A stretch of DNA of 64,000 bases from Burkholderia sp. 8Y (GCF_902506145.1 NZ_LR733520.1:1313975-1377974), one strand, 5' to 3'; counted from the first letter of the stretch, positions 1 through 11,578 are shown. The notes: generated by a model from the sequence alone, not told the origin. Translations and numbers: made by a program.

Positions 1-1
1 T

Positions 2-268
2 TATCCGAAGCTGCTGTCGGGCGGCGAACAACAGCGCGTCGCGCTTGCACGCGCCTTCGTCACGCATCCCGCGATTCTTTTCGCCGATGAACCCACCGGC
101 AGCCTCGACGCCGCGACCGGCTACGCGATCATCGACCTTATGTTCGCGATGAACGAGCGCAACGGCGCGACGCTCGTGCTCGTCACGCACGACGCCGAAC
201 TGGCGCAACGCTGCGACGCGACCGTGACGATCGAAGCCGGACGGCTCGTCAACGGCCTCGCCGTCTAG
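2..268 (+). CDS. ABC transporter ATP-binding protein, YbbA/LolD type (3' part only)
   Basis: Only the last 88 codons are inside the window; the gene begins upstream. The visible part starts just before the ABC signature [14 protein letters not shown], followed by a Walker B region ending [11 protein letters not shown] and the switch histidine in LVTHD. This spacing and the DEPTGSLD form are typical of the MacB/LolD/YbbA branch, which powers export or extraction of lipophilic substrates together with an FtsX-like permease. The permease would be expected next to it but is not in view: downstream is a terminator and then pgi on the other strand. YbbA is the most likely subfamily from the short C-terminal tail after the H-loop; this is inference. 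Confidence 0.8.
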   Translation, partial: YPKLLSGGEQQRVALARAFVTHPAILFADEPTGSLDAATGYAIIDLMFAMNERNGATLVLVTHDAELAQRCDATVTIEAGRLVNGLAV

Positions 269-276
269 ACGCGAAA

Positions 277-304
277 ACGCCCGCATCGGCAACGATGCGG
301 GCGT
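277..304. terminator. Bidirectional terminator hairpin between ybbA-like gene and pgi
   Basis: A perfect 12-bp stem (277-288 with 293-304) closes a GCAA tetraloop. Read on the minus strand it is followed by a TTTT run, so it should terminate pgi, whose stop codon lies 30 bp away. On the plus strand it directly follows the ABC gene stop but lacks a T tract. Confidence 0.75.
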
Positions 305-333
305 CATCGCTAACGGCAATGTCGCGCGACGCT

Positions 334-1956
334 TCAGCGTTTGAGCGCCTTGCGCGCGCGCTCGATCAACGCGGACGTCGACGAATCGTGCTTCGCCGGA
401 TCGGCGCTTGCCGCCGTGATATCCGCCTCGACGACCTTGCCGAGAATCTTGCCCAGTTCGACGCCCCACTGGTCGAACGAATTGATGTCCCACACCGTTC
501 CCTGTACCAGCACCTTGTGCTCGTAAAGCGCGATCAGCGCGCCGAGCGACTGCGGCGTGAGCGCGTCGAGCAGGATCGTCGTGGTCGGCCGGTTGCCGGG
601 GAAGCTCAGGTGCGTGGCGAGTTCTTCCTTGCCCGGCCCCGCGACCTTCTTCGCTTCTTCGAGCGTGCGGCCGAGCATCAGCGCCTCGCTCTGCGCGAAG
701 CAGTTGGCAAGCAGCTTCGCGTGATGATCGACGAGCGGGTGCTCCGGCGTCAGCAAGGCGATGAAGTCGATCGGAATGATGGTCGGCCCTTGATGCAGCA
801 TCTGGAAAAACGCGTGCTGGCCGTTCGTGCCCGGCTCGCCCCAGATCACGGCGGCGGTCGGGTAGTCGACCATGCCGCCGTCGAGCGTCGCGGATTTGCC
901 GTTGCTCTCCATCTCCAGTTGCTGAAGATACGACGGCAGATACTCCAGCGCCTGCGAATACGGCGCGACGAGATCGCTTTGCGAACCGAAGAAGTTGCGA
1001 TACCAGATGCCGATCATGCCCATCAGCACCGGCAGGTTTTGTGCGAGCGGAGCGGTGCGGAAGTGCTGGTCCATTGCGTCGGCGCCTTGCAGCAGCGACT
1101 CGAAAATCTGCGGCCCGACCGACAGCATGATCGACAGCCCAACCGCCGACCATAGCGAATAGCGCCCGCCGACCCAGTCCCACATCTCGAAGACGTTTTC
1201 CTTCGCGATGCCGAACTTCACGACCTCCGCCGTATTCGCCGACACGCCGACGAAGTGCTTCGACAGCTGGTCTTCCGGGCAGCCTTGGCTTGAGAACCAG
1301 TCGCGCATGGAGTGCGCGTTGGTCATGGTTTCGAGCGTGGTAAAGGTCTTCGAGACGACGATGGCGAGCGTCTCTTCGGCGTCGATCTGCTGAAGGACGC
1401 TGTAGAGATCGGCGCCATCGACGTTGGAGACGAAGTGCGTATCCAGTTCCTTCGACGCGAGATGATGCAGCGCATGCACGACCATCTTCGGTCCGAGGTC
1501 CGAGCCGCCGATGCCGATGTTCACCACATGGCGGATGCGCTTGCCGGTATAGCCGGTCCACGAACCGTCGCGCACCTTGTCGGCGAACGCGGCCATCTTC
1601 GCCTTCTCTTTCTGCACTTGTTCGTGAAAGGGCGCGTCCGGCGACTGCGCGCGCAGCGCGGTGTGCAGCGCGGCGCGGCCTTCCGTGACGTTCACGGTTT
1701 CGCCGGCGAACATCGCGTCGCGGCGCTTCGTGACGCCGGTTTCTTCAGCGAGTTGCACGAGCAGTTCGAGCGTGGCGTCGGTGATGCGGTTCTTCGAGAA
1801 ATCGATCGTGAGGCCGCCGCCTTCGAACGTCAGGCGCTCGGCGCGCGTCGGCGCCGTGTCGTTTTGCGGCGCGAACCAGTCGCGCAGGCGCTCTCCGGAG
1901 ATGGCATCGTAGTGCGATTGGAGCGCCGACCAGGCAGGGTGCGATTTGAGCGTCAT
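334..1956 (-). CDS. pgi: Glucose-6-phosphate isomerase
   Basis: This 540-residue protein interconverts glucose-6-phosphate and fructose-6-phosphate in the cytoplasm (glycolysis, gluconeogenesis and the Entner-Doudoroff/pentose shunt link). The two PGI signature regions are present: [11 protein letters not shown] in the middle, and the C-terminal stretch [15 protein letters not shown]. The substrate-binding segment with [11 protein letters not shown] is also clear. The open frame continues upstream of this ATG, but the protein beginning [12 protein letters not shown] has the family's usual N-terminus and length, so the upstream part is treated as non-coding. It stands alone, closed by the hairpin at 277-304. 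Confidence 0.97.
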   Translation of the reverse strand: MTLKSHPAWSALQSHYDAISGERLRDWFAPQNDTAPTRAERLTFEGGGLTIDFSKNRITDATLELLVQLAEETGVTKRRDAMFAGETVNVTEGRAALHTALRAQSPDAPFHEQVQKEKAKMAAFADKVRDGSWTGYTGKRIRHVVNIGIGGSDLGPKMVVHALHHLASKELDTHFVSNVDGADLYSVLQQIDAEETLAIVVSKTFTTLETMTNAHSMRDWFSSQGCPEDQLSKHFVGVSANTAEVVKFGIAKENVFEMWDWVGGRYSLWSAVGLSIMLSVGPQIFESLLQGADAMDQHFRTAPLAQNLPVLMGMIGIWYRNFFGSQSDLVAPYSQALEYLPSYLQQLEMESNGKSATLDGGMVDYPTAAVIWGEPGTNGQHAFFQMLHQGPTIIPIDFIALLTPEHPLVDHHAKLLANCFAQSEALMLGRTLEEAKKVAGPGKEELATHLSFPGNRPTTTILLDALTPQSLGALIALYEHKVLVQGTVWDINSFDQWGVELGKILGKVVEADITAASADPAKHDSSTSALIERARKALKR

Positions 1957-2162
1957 AGCGGTCTGATAGTCCAGAGTGACAGTGGGAAACGTCCGTGCGG
2001 ATGCGGTTTGCCGAGGCTGCGTACTGCGACCATCGAAGGTTCGTGAACGCGGTGCGTGCCGCCGCGGATGCCCGAATCGAAGCAACGAATCAAGAGGAGT
2101 ATAGCGACGATGCGTGAATGGATGCTTGCAAGCCGTCACAAGCCCGGCCGCGCTATCCTGCG

Positions 2163-3692
2163 CTATGCGTTCGGCGGATAAAACAGGCGGTTGATGAGAC
2201 CGCGCACCTCGGGCGCGAGTTCGCCCGCCGTGAGTCCCGCCGGTCCGATGCCGCGACCGGTCAGCGTCTGCGCCGCGAGTCCGTGCAGATAGACGCCCGC
2301 GAGCGCCGCCTCGTACTGCGGCAGCTTTTGTGCGAGCAATGCGCCGATCAGGCCGCCGAGCACGTCGCCGGTGCCGCCTGTGGCGAGTCCCGCGTTGCCC
2401 GTCGGGTTCACGGCGACGCGGCCATCCGGCGACGCGATCACGGTGCCGGATCCTTTCAGCACGACGACGGCCACATAGCGCGCCGAAAGCTGCCGCGCGG
2501 CGGCGATGCGGTCCCCCTGCACGGCTTTCGCGTCGGTCGCAAGAAGGCGCGCGGCTTCCAGCGGATGCGGCGTCAGAACGCACGGGTCGCCCGCACGGCC
2601 GCGCGCCGCGACTTCGCCCGCCAGCGCGTCGTCCTTCGCGACGAGATTCAGCGCGTCGGCATCGAAGAGCTTCGGCATGTCGAGCTTCAGCACATCGGCG
2701 AGCACGCGCTTCGCGCGCTCGCTCTTGCCCATGCCGCAGCCGATGGAGAGCGCGTCCATCTTGTCGAGCGCGAAGCCGTCGACGTGATGCAGCATCAGTT
2801 CCGGATGCGGCGGATCGTAGGGCGGGCCGCCTTCGCCCAGAAACGCGACGTTGACCTTGCCCGCGCCCGCATAGAGCGCCATGCGCGCCGCGAGGATCGG
2901 CGCGCCGCACATGCCCGTGTCGCCCCCGACGACGGCCAGCGTGCCGAACGTGCCCTTGTTGGTCGCGAAGTCGCGCGGCGGCAGGCTCGCCCGAAAGAGC
3001 GATGTGGCGTTGAGCACGACCGAAGGCGCGGCGGGCGGCTCGACTTCCAGCGTCGCGACGTGCAGCCTGCCGCACAGATCGCGGCCTTGCGCCGTGATGA
3101 GACCCGGCTTCCCGCCGATGAACGTGATCGTCGCGTTCGCGCGCAGCGCCTCGCCGCCACCGACAGGCGCGCCGGTATCGCTGTCGAGGCCGCTCGGCAC
3201 GTCGAGCGCGAGCACGCGGCCGGACTGCTGCGCGCGACGCGACATGCGCGCGGCGAGCGTCGCGAAGACGCCATCGAGCGGGCGCGTGAGGCCGATGCCG
3301 AACATGCCGTCGACGAGCCAGCCGAAACCGTCAAACGAGGCGGGCGGGTCGCTTTCCATTAGCACGCCCGCCGCTTTTGCCGCATCGAGCGCCCAGCGCG
3401 CGTCGTCGGGTTTGACGGCTATCGGCATGCAGACCTTCACGGCCACGCCCTCGCGATGCAGATGTTCCGCGACGACGAGCGCATCTCCGCCGTTGTTGCC
3501 CGGACCGGCGGCAATCCACACGGGCAGCGCGCGGGCGTCGGGATCGCGGGAGAGGGCGTCGAGAAGATACTGCGCGGCGGCTGCGCCCGCTCGGGCCATC
3601 AGCGTATGCGGGGGCAGCGCGGCGGCGGCACGCGCCTCGAGACTGCGCAACTCCGCGAGCGTGAGAAGCGGGAGCGCGTCGTCGTCGGGCAT
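2163..3692 (-). CDS. nnrE-nnrD: Bifunctional NAD(P)H-hydrate epimerase / ADP-dependent NAD(P)H-hydrate dehydratase
   Basis: The protein repairs NAD(P)HX, the hydrated damaged form of NAD(P)H. The N-terminal YjeF_N (epimerase) half carries the [17 protein letters not shown] loop; the C-terminal carbohydrate-kinase-like half carries the dehydratase motifs GCGMGKS and [20 protein letters not shown]. At about 509 residues it matches the fused two-domain form. Start choice is uncertain: an in-frame ATG 12 codons upstream (3728) gives a 521-residue protein, and neither start has a clear Shine-Dalgarno sequence. The gap to pgi downstream is 206 bp, so co-transcription is not assured. Confidence 0.93.
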   Translation of the reverse strand: MPDDDALPLLTLAELRSLEARAAAALPPHTLMARAGAAAAQYLLDALSRDPDARALPVWIAAGPGNNGGDALVVAEHLHREGVAVKVCMPIAVKPDDARWALDAAKAAGVLMESDPPASFDGFGWLVDGMFGIGLTRPLDGVFATLAARMSRRAQQSGRVLALDVPSGLDSDTGAPVGGGEALRANATITFIGGKPGLITAQGRDLCGRLHVATLEVEPPAAPSVVLNATSLFRASLPPRDFATNKGTFGTLAVVGGDTGMCGAPILAARMALYAGAGKVNVAFLGEGGPPYDPPHPELMLHHVDGFALDKMDALSIGCGMGKSERAKRVLADVLKLDMPKLFDADALNLVAKDDALAGEVAARGRAGDPCVLTPHPLEAARLLATDAKAVQGDRIAAARQLSARYVAVVVLKGSGTVIASPDGRVAVNPTGNAGLATGGTGDVLGGLIGALLAQKLPQYEAALAGVYLHGLAAQTLTGRGIGPAGLTAGELAPEVRGLINRLFYPPNA

Positions 3693-3804
3693 GAAGTAGG
3701 AAGCGGATGTGCAAGCGGATGCGGTCATGGCGGCGCAGGAACGGTCGGCGAAAGGTCGGCTCGCACCGTTCATGCCACGCCGCACCGGCACGGCGATTCG
3801 CGCG

Positions 3805-5097
3805 TCAAAAACGTTCGACGCCGATGGCCGCGAGCGTCTCGGCGGGAAGATCGGGCGTGGAACCGGAGACGAGATCCGCGACCACTTTAGCAGACCCGCA
3901 CGCGAGGCCCCAGCCCGCCGGACCGTGCGCCGCGTTGACGAAAAGGCGCGGATGCCGCGTCGCGCCGACCACCGGCAGTCCGTCGGCAGAAAGCAGGCGC
4001 AGGCCGTCCCACGAACGCGCCGCCGACACACGCGCAGCACCGGGAATCCAGTCGTGGGTGCCTTGGCCGAGCAGATCGAAGGCGCGGCGCGCGAGCCCGG
4101 AGTCCGTCGGTTTATCCGCTTTCGCGAAGCTCTGAAAAATACCCGCGCCACCGACGCGCAGCCGCTGATTCACCCGCGACATCGCAATGCGCTTCACCGA
4201 ATCGACCACGGTGATGTGCGGCGCGCGCTCCTCGTAGGCGACGGGCGCCGTCAGCGTATGCACGCGCAGCGGGTAGAGCGAGGGCGTCGAACGGTAGCCG
4301 CCGACGAGCGCGGGCGTATCCGCGCCCGCCGCGACGACGAGCGCATCGGCGGACACTACTGCGGCGTCGGCGCGGGTTGTCTTGTCGTCCTTCGCGCGGG
4401 CGAGTTCGACCGCGGCACGCCGGTCTTCCAGGCGCAGCGACGCGACTTCGCAGTTCATGCGGAATTCCACGCCAGCCTCTTCAAGCAACTGCTTGAGCTG
4501 CTTCGTGAGAAGCGGGCAATTGGCCGTGCGCGCGTCGGGCAGCAGCACGCCGCCCGCAAACGCCGGGTCGTCCGGCACCGAAGGCTCGGCCCGCACGCAT
4601 TCGTCGGGTTCCAGCCGCCGGTGCGGCACGCCGAAGCGCTTGAGAAGCTCAATGGCTGCTTGGGCGTCGTCGAGTTCGCGGGCGTGCCGGAACACGTGCA
4701 GCATGCCGACGCGCTGTTCGAAGTCGAGCTCGAACCGCGCTTCGATATCGGCGAGCGCGCGCCGCGACAATTCGACGAGCGGCTGCAAGAGCGCGTATTG
4801 CGCCGCGAACGCCTGCGGATTGCGCAACTGGCCGAGCCGTTTCAGGAAATCGCGTGCGGCGCCGTCGAAGCCGGTCTTCACGACCATGCCGCTTTGCTTC
4901 GCGCGGCTCGACGCCATGAACGTCGGTCCGAACCAGACATCGAGCGGCGAGGGCAGGAGCGCGCCGCCCTGGCCGTAGGTCGCGCCCTGCGCGACGGTCG
5001 CGTGGCGCTCGATGACGCACACCCGATGCCCGGCCGCATGCAATTGATACGCGGTGGCGATGCCGGCGATTCCTCCGCCGATGACGATGACATCCAT
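3805..5097 (-). CDS. FAD-dependent D-amino-acid dehydrogenase family protein (DadA-like)
   Basis: 430 residues beginning with the dinucleotide-binding signature VIVIGGGIAGIATAYQL, followed by the acidic residue ending strand beta-2 (VIER). The C-terminal FAD-contact region around AARSWDGLRLLSADGLPVVG and HAHGPAGWG-like segments completes the DAO fold. The family oxidises D-amino acids (DadA) or related amines at the inner face of the membrane and passes electrons to quinones. Substrate cannot be assigned from sequence. It is not adjacent to an alanine racemase or an Lrp-type regulator, so the symbol dadA is not given. The 112-bp gap to the epimerase gene downstream would allow a shared minus-strand transcript. 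Confidence 0.82.
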   Translation of the reverse strand: MDVIVIGGGIAGIATAYQLHAAGHRVCVIERHATVAQGATYGQGGALLPSPLDVWFGPTFMASSRAKQSGMVVKTGFDGAARDFLKRLGQLRNPQAFAAQYALLQPLVELSRRALADIEARFELDFEQRVGMLHVFRHARELDDAQAAIELLKRFGVPHRRLEPDECVRAEPSVPDDPAFAGGVLLPDARTANCPLLTKQLKQLLEEAGVEFRMNCEVASLRLEDRRAAVELARAKDDKTTRADAAVVSADALVVAAGADTPALVGGYRSTPSLYPLRVHTLTAPVAYEERAPHITVVDSVKRIAMSRVNQRLRVGGAGIFQSFAKADKPTDSGLARRAFDLLGQGTHDWIPGAARVSAARSWDGLRLLSADGLPVVGATRHPRLFVNAAHGPAGWGLACGSAKVVADLVSGSTPDLPAETLAAIGVERF

Positions 5098-5521
5098 GAC
5101 TTTTTGTGCCCGAAGGCGGGAGAAAGCACGCGCGGCGCGACGCATCGAGCGCCCCGCAAAGCCGCGTGTCCTGACGGTAAGACGGCGGGCGCGGCGGCAT
5201 GCCGCGCCCGAAGAAAGCGCGCCATGATAGCGCCAAACGCGCCGTCCGGGGATGGCCGTTTCCGATCCGCTCGCCTGCAAAAATATGTGTCGCGCAGCGC
5301 CGCAACGGCGCGACGAATTTTCAGCGAGTTTTCAGGATAAGCGACGTAACGCCCCGTTCCGCCAGGCGCGAGCGCGGCGGCGCTGCCCGCCCATTCCTGG
5401 CCGATTTCGAGACGCATCCGGGTTATAATCGCGGTCTTCACTCCGCCTCACGCCGCTTTCGCGCACTCGGCGCGCCGAGTGCCATCGAGCGGCTCACAGA
5501 CGTCATCGACGCACCGTCACA
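5098..5521. other. Divergent intergenic region: DadA-like gene | purL
   Basis: 424 bp without a credible gene. It holds a GC-rich hairpin (5187-5209, 9-bp arms GGGCGCGGC/GCCGCGCCC around GGCAT) without a T tract on either strand, and the purL promoter element described separately. No riboswitch-like fold was recognised by eye. Confidence 0.6.
5424..5429 (+). promoter_or_regulatory. Candidate -10 box for purL
   Basis: A perfect TATAAT lies about 93 bp upstream of the purL start in GC-rich surroundings. No good -35 match is seen at the usual 16-18 bp spacing, so the assignment rests on the -10 alone. Confidence 0.5.
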
Positions 5522-8500
5522 ATGGCCCACTTCTCGTGTTTCCCCGGCGCTTCGGCCCTCTCCGATTTCCGTCAGACCCGCCTTCTCGAAACGCTCGTCC
5601 GCATCGACGCGAACATCGTCAGCGTGCGCGGACAATTCCTGCATTTCGTCAACGCGTCCGAGCCGCTCAGCGACGAGGACACGAACCGCATCCACGCGCT
5701 GATGCACTACGGCACGCCGTTCGAGGACCAGAAAGAGCGTGGCCACGTCGAGACGTTCCTCGTCGTGCCGCGCTTCGGCACCGTGTCGCCGTGGGCGAGC
5801 AAGGCCACCGACATCGCGCATCACTGCGGTTTGACGCAGGTGCGGCGCATCGAGCGTGGCGTCGAGTATTCCGTCGTCATGAAAAGCGGTCTGCTCGGCG
5901 GCAAGAAGGCGCTGTCGGACGAGGCGCGCGCGCAGGTTGCCGCCGCGCTGCACGACCGCATGACAGAGAGCGTCGCGGCATCGCGCGATCAGGCACTGCA
6001 TCTCTTCGATGAACTGCCCGCGAAGCCGCTGCAGACGGTCGATATCATCGGCACGGGACGCGCCGCGCTCGAAGCCGCGAACGTCGAACTGGGACTCGCG
6101 CTGGCGGACGACGAGATCGACTATCTGGTGAACGCGTTCCAGAGCCTCGAGCGCAATCCGACCGATGTCGCACTGATGATGTTCGCGCAGGCGAACAGCG
6201 AGCACTGCCGCCACAAGATTTTCAATGGCGAATGGACCATCGACGGCGAAAAGCAGGACATGTCGCTGTTCCAGATGATCCGCAATACCGAGAAGCTGAA
6301 TCACGAAGGGACCATCGTCGCGTATTCGGACAACTCCGCGATCATGCAGGGCGGCATGGCGGAACGCTGGTTCCCTCGCGGCGAGAGCGAGCACTACGGG
6401 CGGCACGTCGAGCTGACGCACACGCTGATGAAGGTCGAGACGCACAACCACCCGACCGCCATCTCGCCGTTCGCGGGCGCGGCGACGGGCTCGGGCGGCG
6501 AAATCCGCGACGAAGGCGCAACCGGCCGCGGCGCGCGTCCGAAAGCAGGTCTCGCGGGCTTCACGGTGTCGAATCTGGATCTCCCCGACGCGCGCCAGAA
6601 ATGGGAGAACGCCCGCGACAGCGCCACGCCGCCGGCCGCGCGCAATCCCGCCGACGCGCACGAGCCGTATGGCCGCCCGAACCGCATCGCCTCGCCGTTG
6701 CAGATCATGATCGACGGCCCGATCGGCGCGGCGGCGTTCAACAACGAATTCGGCCGGCCGAATCTCGGCGGCTATTTCCGCGCCTACGAGCAGAACGTCG
6801 CAGGCCGCGTGCGCGGCTATCACAAGCCGATCATGATCGCGGGCGGCATCGGCAATATCTCGGACCAGCACACGCACAAGCACGATCTGCCGGCCGGCAC
6901 GCTGCTAATTCAGATCGGCGGGCCGGGCATGCGCATCGGCATGGGCGGCGGCGCGGCTTCTTCGATGGCGACCGGCGCGAACACCGCCGAGCTCGACTTC
7001 GATTCCGTCCAGCGCGGCAATCCCGAAATTCAGCGCCGCGCGCAGGAAGTGATCAACGCGTGCTGGCAGATGGGCGAGCGCAATCCGATTCTGTCGATCC
7101 ACGACGTCGGCGCGGGCGGCATCTCGAATGCGTTCCCCGAACTCGTCGACGGCGCGGGCAAGGGCGCGCGCTTCGAGTTGCGCCGGGTGCAGCTCGAAGA
7201 AAGCGGCCTGTCGCCGCGCGAAATCTGGTCGAACGAGGCGCAAGAGCGTTACGTGCTGGCGATTGCGCCCGCCGATCTGTCCGCGTTCGAAGCGATCTGC
7301 GCGCGCGAGCGTTGCCCGGTCGCGGTCGTCGGCGTGGCGACGCAAGAGCGCCAGCTCAAGCTGATCGACGACGAGAATGAAGGGCAGCCGCCGGTCGATA
7401 TGCCGATGGACGTGCTGCTCGGCAAGCCGCCGAAGATGCATCGCGACGTGAAGCGCGAGCGCGCGCAGTTCGAGCCGGTCGATGTCACGGGCCTCGTGCT
7501 GTCGGAGGTCGCGCTCGACGTGCTCAAGCATCCGACGGTTGCAAGCAAGTCGTTTCTCATCACCATCGGCGACCGCTCGGTGGGCGGCACGACCGCACGC
7601 GACCAGTTCGTGGGTCCGTGGCAGGTGCCCGTCGCCGACTGCGCGATCACGACGATGGACTACGCGGGCTTTCGCGGCGAAGCGATGACGATGGCCGAGC
7701 GCACGCCGCTCGCCGTCATCGACGCGCCCGCGTCGGGCCGCATGGCCGTCGGCGAAGCGGTGACGAACATCGCGTCCGCGCCGATCGAATCGCTCAACAA
7801 GCTCAAGCTCTCCGCGAACTGGATGGCCGCGTGCGGCAGCGCGGGCGAAGACGCCGCGCTCTACGCGACGGTGAAGGCCATCGGCATGGAACTGTGCCCG
7901 GCGCTCGGCATCAGCATCCCGGTCGGCAAGGATTCACTGTCCATGCGAACCAAGTGGCAGGATGCGCGGGGCTTCGAGAAGGAAGTCGTGTCGCCGGTGT
8001 CGCTCATCATCTCGGCGTTCGCGCCGGTCGAAGACGTGCGCCGCCAACTCACGCCGCAACTCGTCGCCGATACGAACACCGTGCTGATCGCAATCGATCT
8101 CGGGCGCGGGCGCAATCGCCTCGGCGGCAGCATTCTGGCGCAGGTGACGCAGCAGGTCGGCGACGCCGTGCCCGACGTGGACGACGCGGAAGACCTGAAA
8201 CGCTTCTTCGCCGCGATCCAGTCGCTCAATGCCAGCGGCAAGCTGCTCGCGTACCACGACCGCTCCGACGGCGGCCTTTGGGCGACGGTCTGCGAAATGG
8301 CGTTCGCGGGCCACGTGGGCGTGTCGCTGAACGTGGACATGCTGACGCTCGACGCCGAGCACGAATCCGACTACGGCGACGCGAAGGACTGGGCGAAGCA
8401 GACGAGCGGCCGGCGCGACGACCGCACCATTCGCGCGCTCTTCGCCGAAGAACTCGGCGCCGTCGTGCAGGTGCGTGCAGCGGACCGCGACGCGGTGTTC

Positions 8501-9559
8501 GCCGCGCTGCGCGAGCACGGTTTGTCGGCGTGCTCACATGTGATCGGCAAGCCGAACGAGCGCGATGCCGTCGAAATCTATCGCGACGCCAAGAAGATTT
8601 TCGACGCGCCGCGCGTGGAACTGCATCGCGCGTGGAGCGAGGTGAGCTGGCGCATCGCGCGCCTGCGCGACAACCCGGCCTGCGCCGACGCTGAATACGA
8701 CGCGCTGCTCGACGCGAGCGATCCGGGCCTCTCGCCCGCGCTCACGTTCGATCCGGCGGAAGACGTGGCCGCGCCCTTCATCGCGACGAACAAGCGTCCG
8801 CGCGTGGCGATTCTGCGCGAGCAGGGCGTGAACTCGCATCTGGAAACGGCTTACGCGTTCGACCGCGCCGGCTTCGACGCGCACGACGTCCACATGAGCG
8901 ACCTGCTCGAAGGCCGCGCGACGCTCGCCGATTTCGCGGGCGCGGTGGCATGCGGCGGCTTCTCGTACGGCGACGTGCTCGGCGCGGGCGAGGGCTGGGC
9001 GAAGACCATCCGCTTCAATCCGCGCCTCGCGGACATGTTCGCGGCGTTCTTCGCGCGCCAGGATACGTTCGCGCTCGGCATCTGCAACGGCTGCCAGATG
9101 ATGTCGAGCCTGGCGTCGATCATTCCGGGCGCCGAAGCCTGGCCGAAGTTCACGCGCAACAAGTCGGAGCAGTTCGAGGCGCGCTTCTCGCTGGTGGAAG
9201 TGCAGAGCTCGCCGTCGATCTTCTTCGCCGGCATGGAAGGCTCGCGCATTCCGGTGGCGGTCGCGCACGGCGAAGGTTTCGCGGACTTTTCGCAACAGGG
9301 CGATGCGGCGCGCGCGCTCGTCGCGATGCGTTTCGTCGATCATCGCGGCAACGCGACGGAGCAGTATCCGTTCAATCCGAACGGTTCGCCGCAGGGCATC
9401 ACGTCCGTCACGACGCCCGACGGCCGCTTCACGGTGCTGATGCCGCACATGGAGCGCGTGCATCGCAATGTGCAGATGAGCTGGACGCCCGCCGACTGGA
9501 CCACCGACGCAAGCCCGTGGCTGCGCGTGTTCCAAAACGCGCGACGGTTTCTCGGCTGA
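5522..9559 (+). CDS. purL: Phosphoribosylformylglycinamidine synthase (large, glutaminase-containing form)
   Basis: 1,345 residues, the single-chain gamma/beta-proteobacterial type. It converts FGAR, glutamine and ATP to FGAM in step four of de novo purine synthesis. The N-terminal FGAR-AT linker region contains [14 protein letters not shown], and two AIRS-type halves follow (for example [20 protein letters not shown] and the second ATP-binding half near [15 protein letters not shown]). The C-terminal class I glutaminase has the nucleophile elbow GICNG (Cys about residue 1188) and the downstream His/Glu partners (AHGEGFADF region). It is monocistronic, with its own -10 element and a strong terminator 20 bp after the stop. 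Confidence 0.98.
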   Translation: MAHFSCFPGASALSDFRQTRLLETLVRIDANIVSVRGQFLHFVNASEPLSDEDTNRIHALMHYGTPFEDQKERGHVETFLVVPRFGTVSPWASKATDIAHHCGLTQVRRIERGVEYSVVMKSGLLGGKKALSDEARAQVAAALHDRMTESVAASRDQALHLFDELPAKPLQTVDIIGTGRAALEAANVELGLALADDEIDYLVNAFQSLERNPTDVALMMFAQANSEHCRHKIFNGEWTIDGEKQDMSLFQMIRNTEKLNHEGTIVAYSDNSAIMQGGMAERWFPRGESEHYGRHVELTHTLMKVETHNHPTAISPFAGAATGSGGEIRDEGATGRGARPKAGLAGFTVSNLDLPDARQKWENARDSATPPAARNPADAHEPYGRPNRIASPLQIMIDGPIGAAAFNNEFGRPNLGGYFRAYEQNVAGRVRGYHKPIMIAGGIGNISDQHTHKHDLPAGTLLIQIGGPGMRIGMGGGAASSMATGANTAELDFDSVQRGNPEIQRRAQEVINACWQMGERNPILSIHDVGAGGISNAFPELVDGAGKGARFELRRVQLEESGLSPREIWSNEAQERYVLAIAPADLSAFEAICARERCPVAVVGVATQERQLKLIDDENEGQPPVDMPMDVLLGKPPKMHRDVKRERAQFEPVDVTGLVLSEVALDVLKHPTVASKSFLITIGDRSVGGTTARDQFVGPWQVPVADCAITTMDYAGFRGEAMTMAERTPLAVIDAPASGRMAVGEAVTNIASAPIESLNKLKLSANWMAACGSAGEDAALYATVKAIGMELCPALGISIPVGKDSLSMRTKWQDARGFEKEVVSPVSLIISAFAPVEDVRRQLTPQLVADTNTVLIAIDLGRGRNRLGGSILAQVTQQVGDAVPDVDDAEDLKRFFAAIQSLNASGKLLAYHDRSDGGLWATVCEMAFAGHVGVSLNVDMLTLDAEHESDYGDAKDWAKQTSGRRDDRTIRALFAEELGAVVQVRAADRDAVFAALREHGLSACSHVIGKPNERDAVEIYRDAKKIFDAPRVELHRAWSEVSWRIARLRDNPACADAEYDALLDASDPGLSPALTFDPAEDVAAPFIATNKRPRVAILREQGVNSHLETAYAFDRAGFDAHDVHMSDLLEGRATLADFAGAVACGGFSYGDVLGAGEGWAKTIRFNPRLADMFAAFFARQDTFALGICNGCQMMSSLASIIPGAEAWPKFTRNKSEQFEARFSLVEVQSSPSIFFAGMEGSRIPVAVAHGEGFADFSQQGDAARALVAMRFVDHRGNATEQYPFNPNGSPQGITSVTTPDGRFTVLMPHMERVHRNVQMSWTPADWTTDASPWLRVFQNARRFLG

Positions 9560-9577
9560 TCGGGCTTGAGCGTGGAG

Positions 9578-9613
9578 AAACGCCCCGGAGCCTTGGCTTT
9601 CGGGGCGTTTTTT
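9578..9613 (+). terminator. Rho-independent terminator of purL
   Basis: Ten-bp stem (9578-9587 with 9601-9610) followed by six T residues (9608-9613), starting 19 bp after the purL stop. Confidence 0.9.
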
Positions 9614-9640
9614 CGGACTCCGCGGCTTCGAAACGACAAA

Positions 9641-9670
9641 CGACAAAGCCGCCCGAAGGCGGCTTTGTCG
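9641..9670 (-). terminator. Terminator of the parvulin gene
   Basis: A perfect 13-bp stem (9641-9653 with 9658-9670) around a four-base CGAA loop, read on the minus strand 31 bp after the isomerase stop and followed by interrupted T tracts. It sits back to back with the purL terminator. Confidence 0.75.
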
Positions 9671-9701
9671 CTTATTACGCGCGTCGCGGCGAACGAGCCG
9701 C

Positions 9702-10484
9702 TTACTTGATCACCGCTTTCTTGCGCAGATTCTCTTCGAACGCCTGCAGCTTTTCCTGCTGCATCTGCTGCGCGATCTGCGGCTTGACCTGCTCGAACGG
9801 CGGCGGCGCGACCTCGCGGCTGTCGTCCAGACGGATGACGTGCCAGCCAAATTGCGTCTTCACCGGCGCGGGCGTGACTTCGCCCTTCTTGAGCTGCTCC
9901 GCCGCTGCGCCGAACTCCGGCACATACGCCGACGGCGCCGACCAGTCGAGATCGCCGCCGTTCTTGCCCGATCCCGGGTCCTTCGAATACTGCTTCGCGA
10001 GGTCTTCGAAGCTCGCGCCGCCCTTGATCTTCGCGATCAGATCCTTCGCCTGCGCCTCGTTATCCACGAGGATGTGATGCAGATGCAGTTCCTTGCCGCC
10101 GCCTTGCTGCTTCACGAGCTGGTCGTAGCGCGCCTTGAGCTCGGCATCGGTCGGCTTGTTCTTGGCGACGAAGTCTTCGATCATCGCGCGCAGCACGACG
10201 GTCTGCTGCGCGACCGCCAGTTGCGCCTTCACGTCCGGCCGGTTCGCGACACCTTCGCGGGCCGCTTCCTGCATCAGAATTTCGCGGTTGATGAGTTCTT
10301 CGCGCACGGCCTGTTGCAGTTGCGGCGAATCCTGCTGACCCTGCTGGACGAGTTGCTTCACGAGCGCATCGGCGCGCGCGGTGGGAATCGGCGTGCCGTT
10401 GACCACAGCAATGTTCTGCGCAAACGCGGGAGCCGCCGCGAACGCAGCCAGCAACACCCAGACGCGGGTTTTTTTCAAAGTCAT
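9702..10484 (-). CDS. Periplasmic parvulin-type peptidyl-prolyl cis-trans isomerase
   Basis: 260 residues with a cleavable signal peptide (MTLKKTRVWVLLAAFAAAPAFA, site AFA-Q). A SurA/PrsA-like N-terminal helical chaperone region comes next, then one parvulin (rotamase) domain from about residue 130 to 225. The domain contains LHLHHILV, ASFEDLAKQYSKDPGS and TQFGWHVIRL. It should assist folding of exported or outer-membrane proteins in the periplasm. One rotamase domain distinguishes it from SurA, which has two. AGGA lies 8 bp before the ATG. Downstream is a dedicated terminator; upstream the bolA stop is 104 bp away. Confidence 0.92.
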   Translation of the reverse strand: MTLKKTRVWVLLAAFAAAPAFAQNIAVVNGTPIPTARADALVKQLVQQGQQDSPQLQQAVREELINREILMQEAAREGVANRPDVKAQLAVAQQTVVLRAMIEDFVAKNKPTDAELKARYDQLVKQQGGGKELHLHHILVDNEAQAKDLIAKIKGGASFEDLAKQYSKDPGSGKNGGDLDWSAPSAYVPEFGAAAEQLKKGEVTPAPVKTQFGWHVIRLDDSREVAPPPFEQVKPQIAQQMQQEKLQAFEENLRKKAVIK

Positions 10485-10588
10485 CGGAGGTTCCTAACTG
10501 AACAAACAGACGCCTTCGCAGGCGGGTTTAGCGAGATTGAAGCCAGGCGCCGGCCGCGGCGGACTGGCGCGAACGGGCGAACCGCGAT

Positions 10589-10903
10589 CTATTCGAATTG
10601 TTCTGCGAATTCTTGCGGCGTATAAGCCCGGATGGCGAGCGCATGCACGCCGCGCCGCATTTCCTCGGCCAGCGCATCATACACCAGCCGATGCCGCGCC
10701 ACGCGGGCCTTGCCGGCGAAGCGTTCCGCGACGATCGTCACCGTGTAATGACTGCCCGACGCCGCGCCCGCGTGCCCCGCGTGCGCGGCGCTGTCGTCCT
10801 CGATATGGACCGACTGCGGATCGAGCGAGACATTCAGACGCGCTTCGAGGTGCGCGATTTTTTCCTGGGCGCTTGCGGCCATGAAATCGAAAGGCGCGGT
10901 CAC
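10589..10903 (-). CDS. bolA: BolA-family protein
   Basis: 104 residues with the BolA fold signature: [14 protein letters not shown] followed by SHYTVTIV and the conserved [13 protein letters not shown]. BolA proteins partner with monothiol glutaredoxins and influence Fe-S trafficking and stress morphology. The GTG start at 10903 is chosen over the ATG seven codons later. It overlaps the yciB stop in a GTGA arrangement and has a strong AAGGAGG seven bases upstream, so the two genes are translationally coupled. The insertion after HAGH (roughly residues 40-50) is slightly longer than in IbaG. Confidence 0.93.
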   Translation of the reverse strand: MTAPFDFMAASAQEKIAHLEARLNVSLDPQSVHIEDDSAAHAGHAGAASGSHYTVTIVAERFAGKARVARHRLVYDALAEEMRRGVHALAIRAYTPQEFAEQFE

Positions 10904-11436
10904 TGGTTGTCCTCCTTCATGTACTTGGCGAGCCAGAAACTCTGCGCGACGATGAAGAGCACGAGGCAGCCGGTCGCGCCGAAGAGCTTGAAGTTGACCC
11001 ACTGATCGGTCGTGAAGTGATAGGCGACGAAGAGATTCACGATGCCGAGCAGCGCGAAGAACACCGCCCACGCGACGTTCAACTGTCCCCATACGCGATG
11101 CGGCAGAACGATCTGCTTGCCCATCATCGCTTCGATCAGGTTCTTCTTGAAGCCGAGTTGCGCGACGATCAGCGCGAAAGCGAACAGCCAGTAGAGCGCC
11201 GTGGGCTTCCACTTGATGAACGTGTCGTTGTGCAGCACGAGCGTCGCGCCGCCGAACACGACGACGACGCCGAGGCTCACCCACAGCATCGGATCGACCT
11301 TGCGGTGCCGGAACGCGACCCAGGCAATTTGCACGAGCGTCGCCGCGATTGCCACGGCCGTCGCCGTATAGATGCCCCAGATCTTGAAAGCGACGAAAAA
11401 GAGGATGATCGGAAACAGATCGAACAGGAATTTCAT
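10900..11436 (-). CDS. yciB: Inner-membrane protein YciB / septation protein A
   Basis: 178-residue polytopic inner-membrane protein of the YciB/IspZ family. The N-terminus [14 protein letters not shown] is characteristic, and five hydrophobic segments follow. The family is linked to cell-envelope synthesis and intracellular septation (ispA in Shigella). The stop overlaps the bolA GTG start. The yciB-bolA pairing followed by a parvulin gene is a common Burkholderiales arrangement, so the three genes probably form one transcript. Confidence 0.93.
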   Translation of the reverse strand: MKFLFDLFPIILFFVAFKIWGIYTATAVAIAATLVQIAWVAFRHRKVDPMLWVSLGVVVVFGGATLVLHNDTFIKWKPTALYWLFAFALIVAQLGFKKNLIEAMMGKQIVLPHRVWGQLNVAWAVFFALLGIVNLFVAYHFTTDQWVNFKLFGATGCLVLFIVAQSFWLAKYMKEDNQ

Positions 11437-11494
11437 TGGCGTCCGGAAGTGAGGCGAATCGTGGGGTGCGGGGCGCGCGATACCGCTAAACGAA

Positions 11495-11516
11495 CGCCCG
11501 CTCGGGAGAGCGGGCG
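11495..11516 (-). terminator. Weak terminator-like hairpin after msrB
   Basis: Eight-bp GC stem (11495-11502 with 11509-11516), 62 bp past the msrB stop on the minus strand. Only short T runs follow, so termination would be weak or Rho-assisted. Confidence 0.35.
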
Positions 11517-11578
11517 CGGGCCGGGCGGCGGCTTCCAGCGAGCGTGCTGGACCGTCTCGCCACAGGCATCGAACCCGG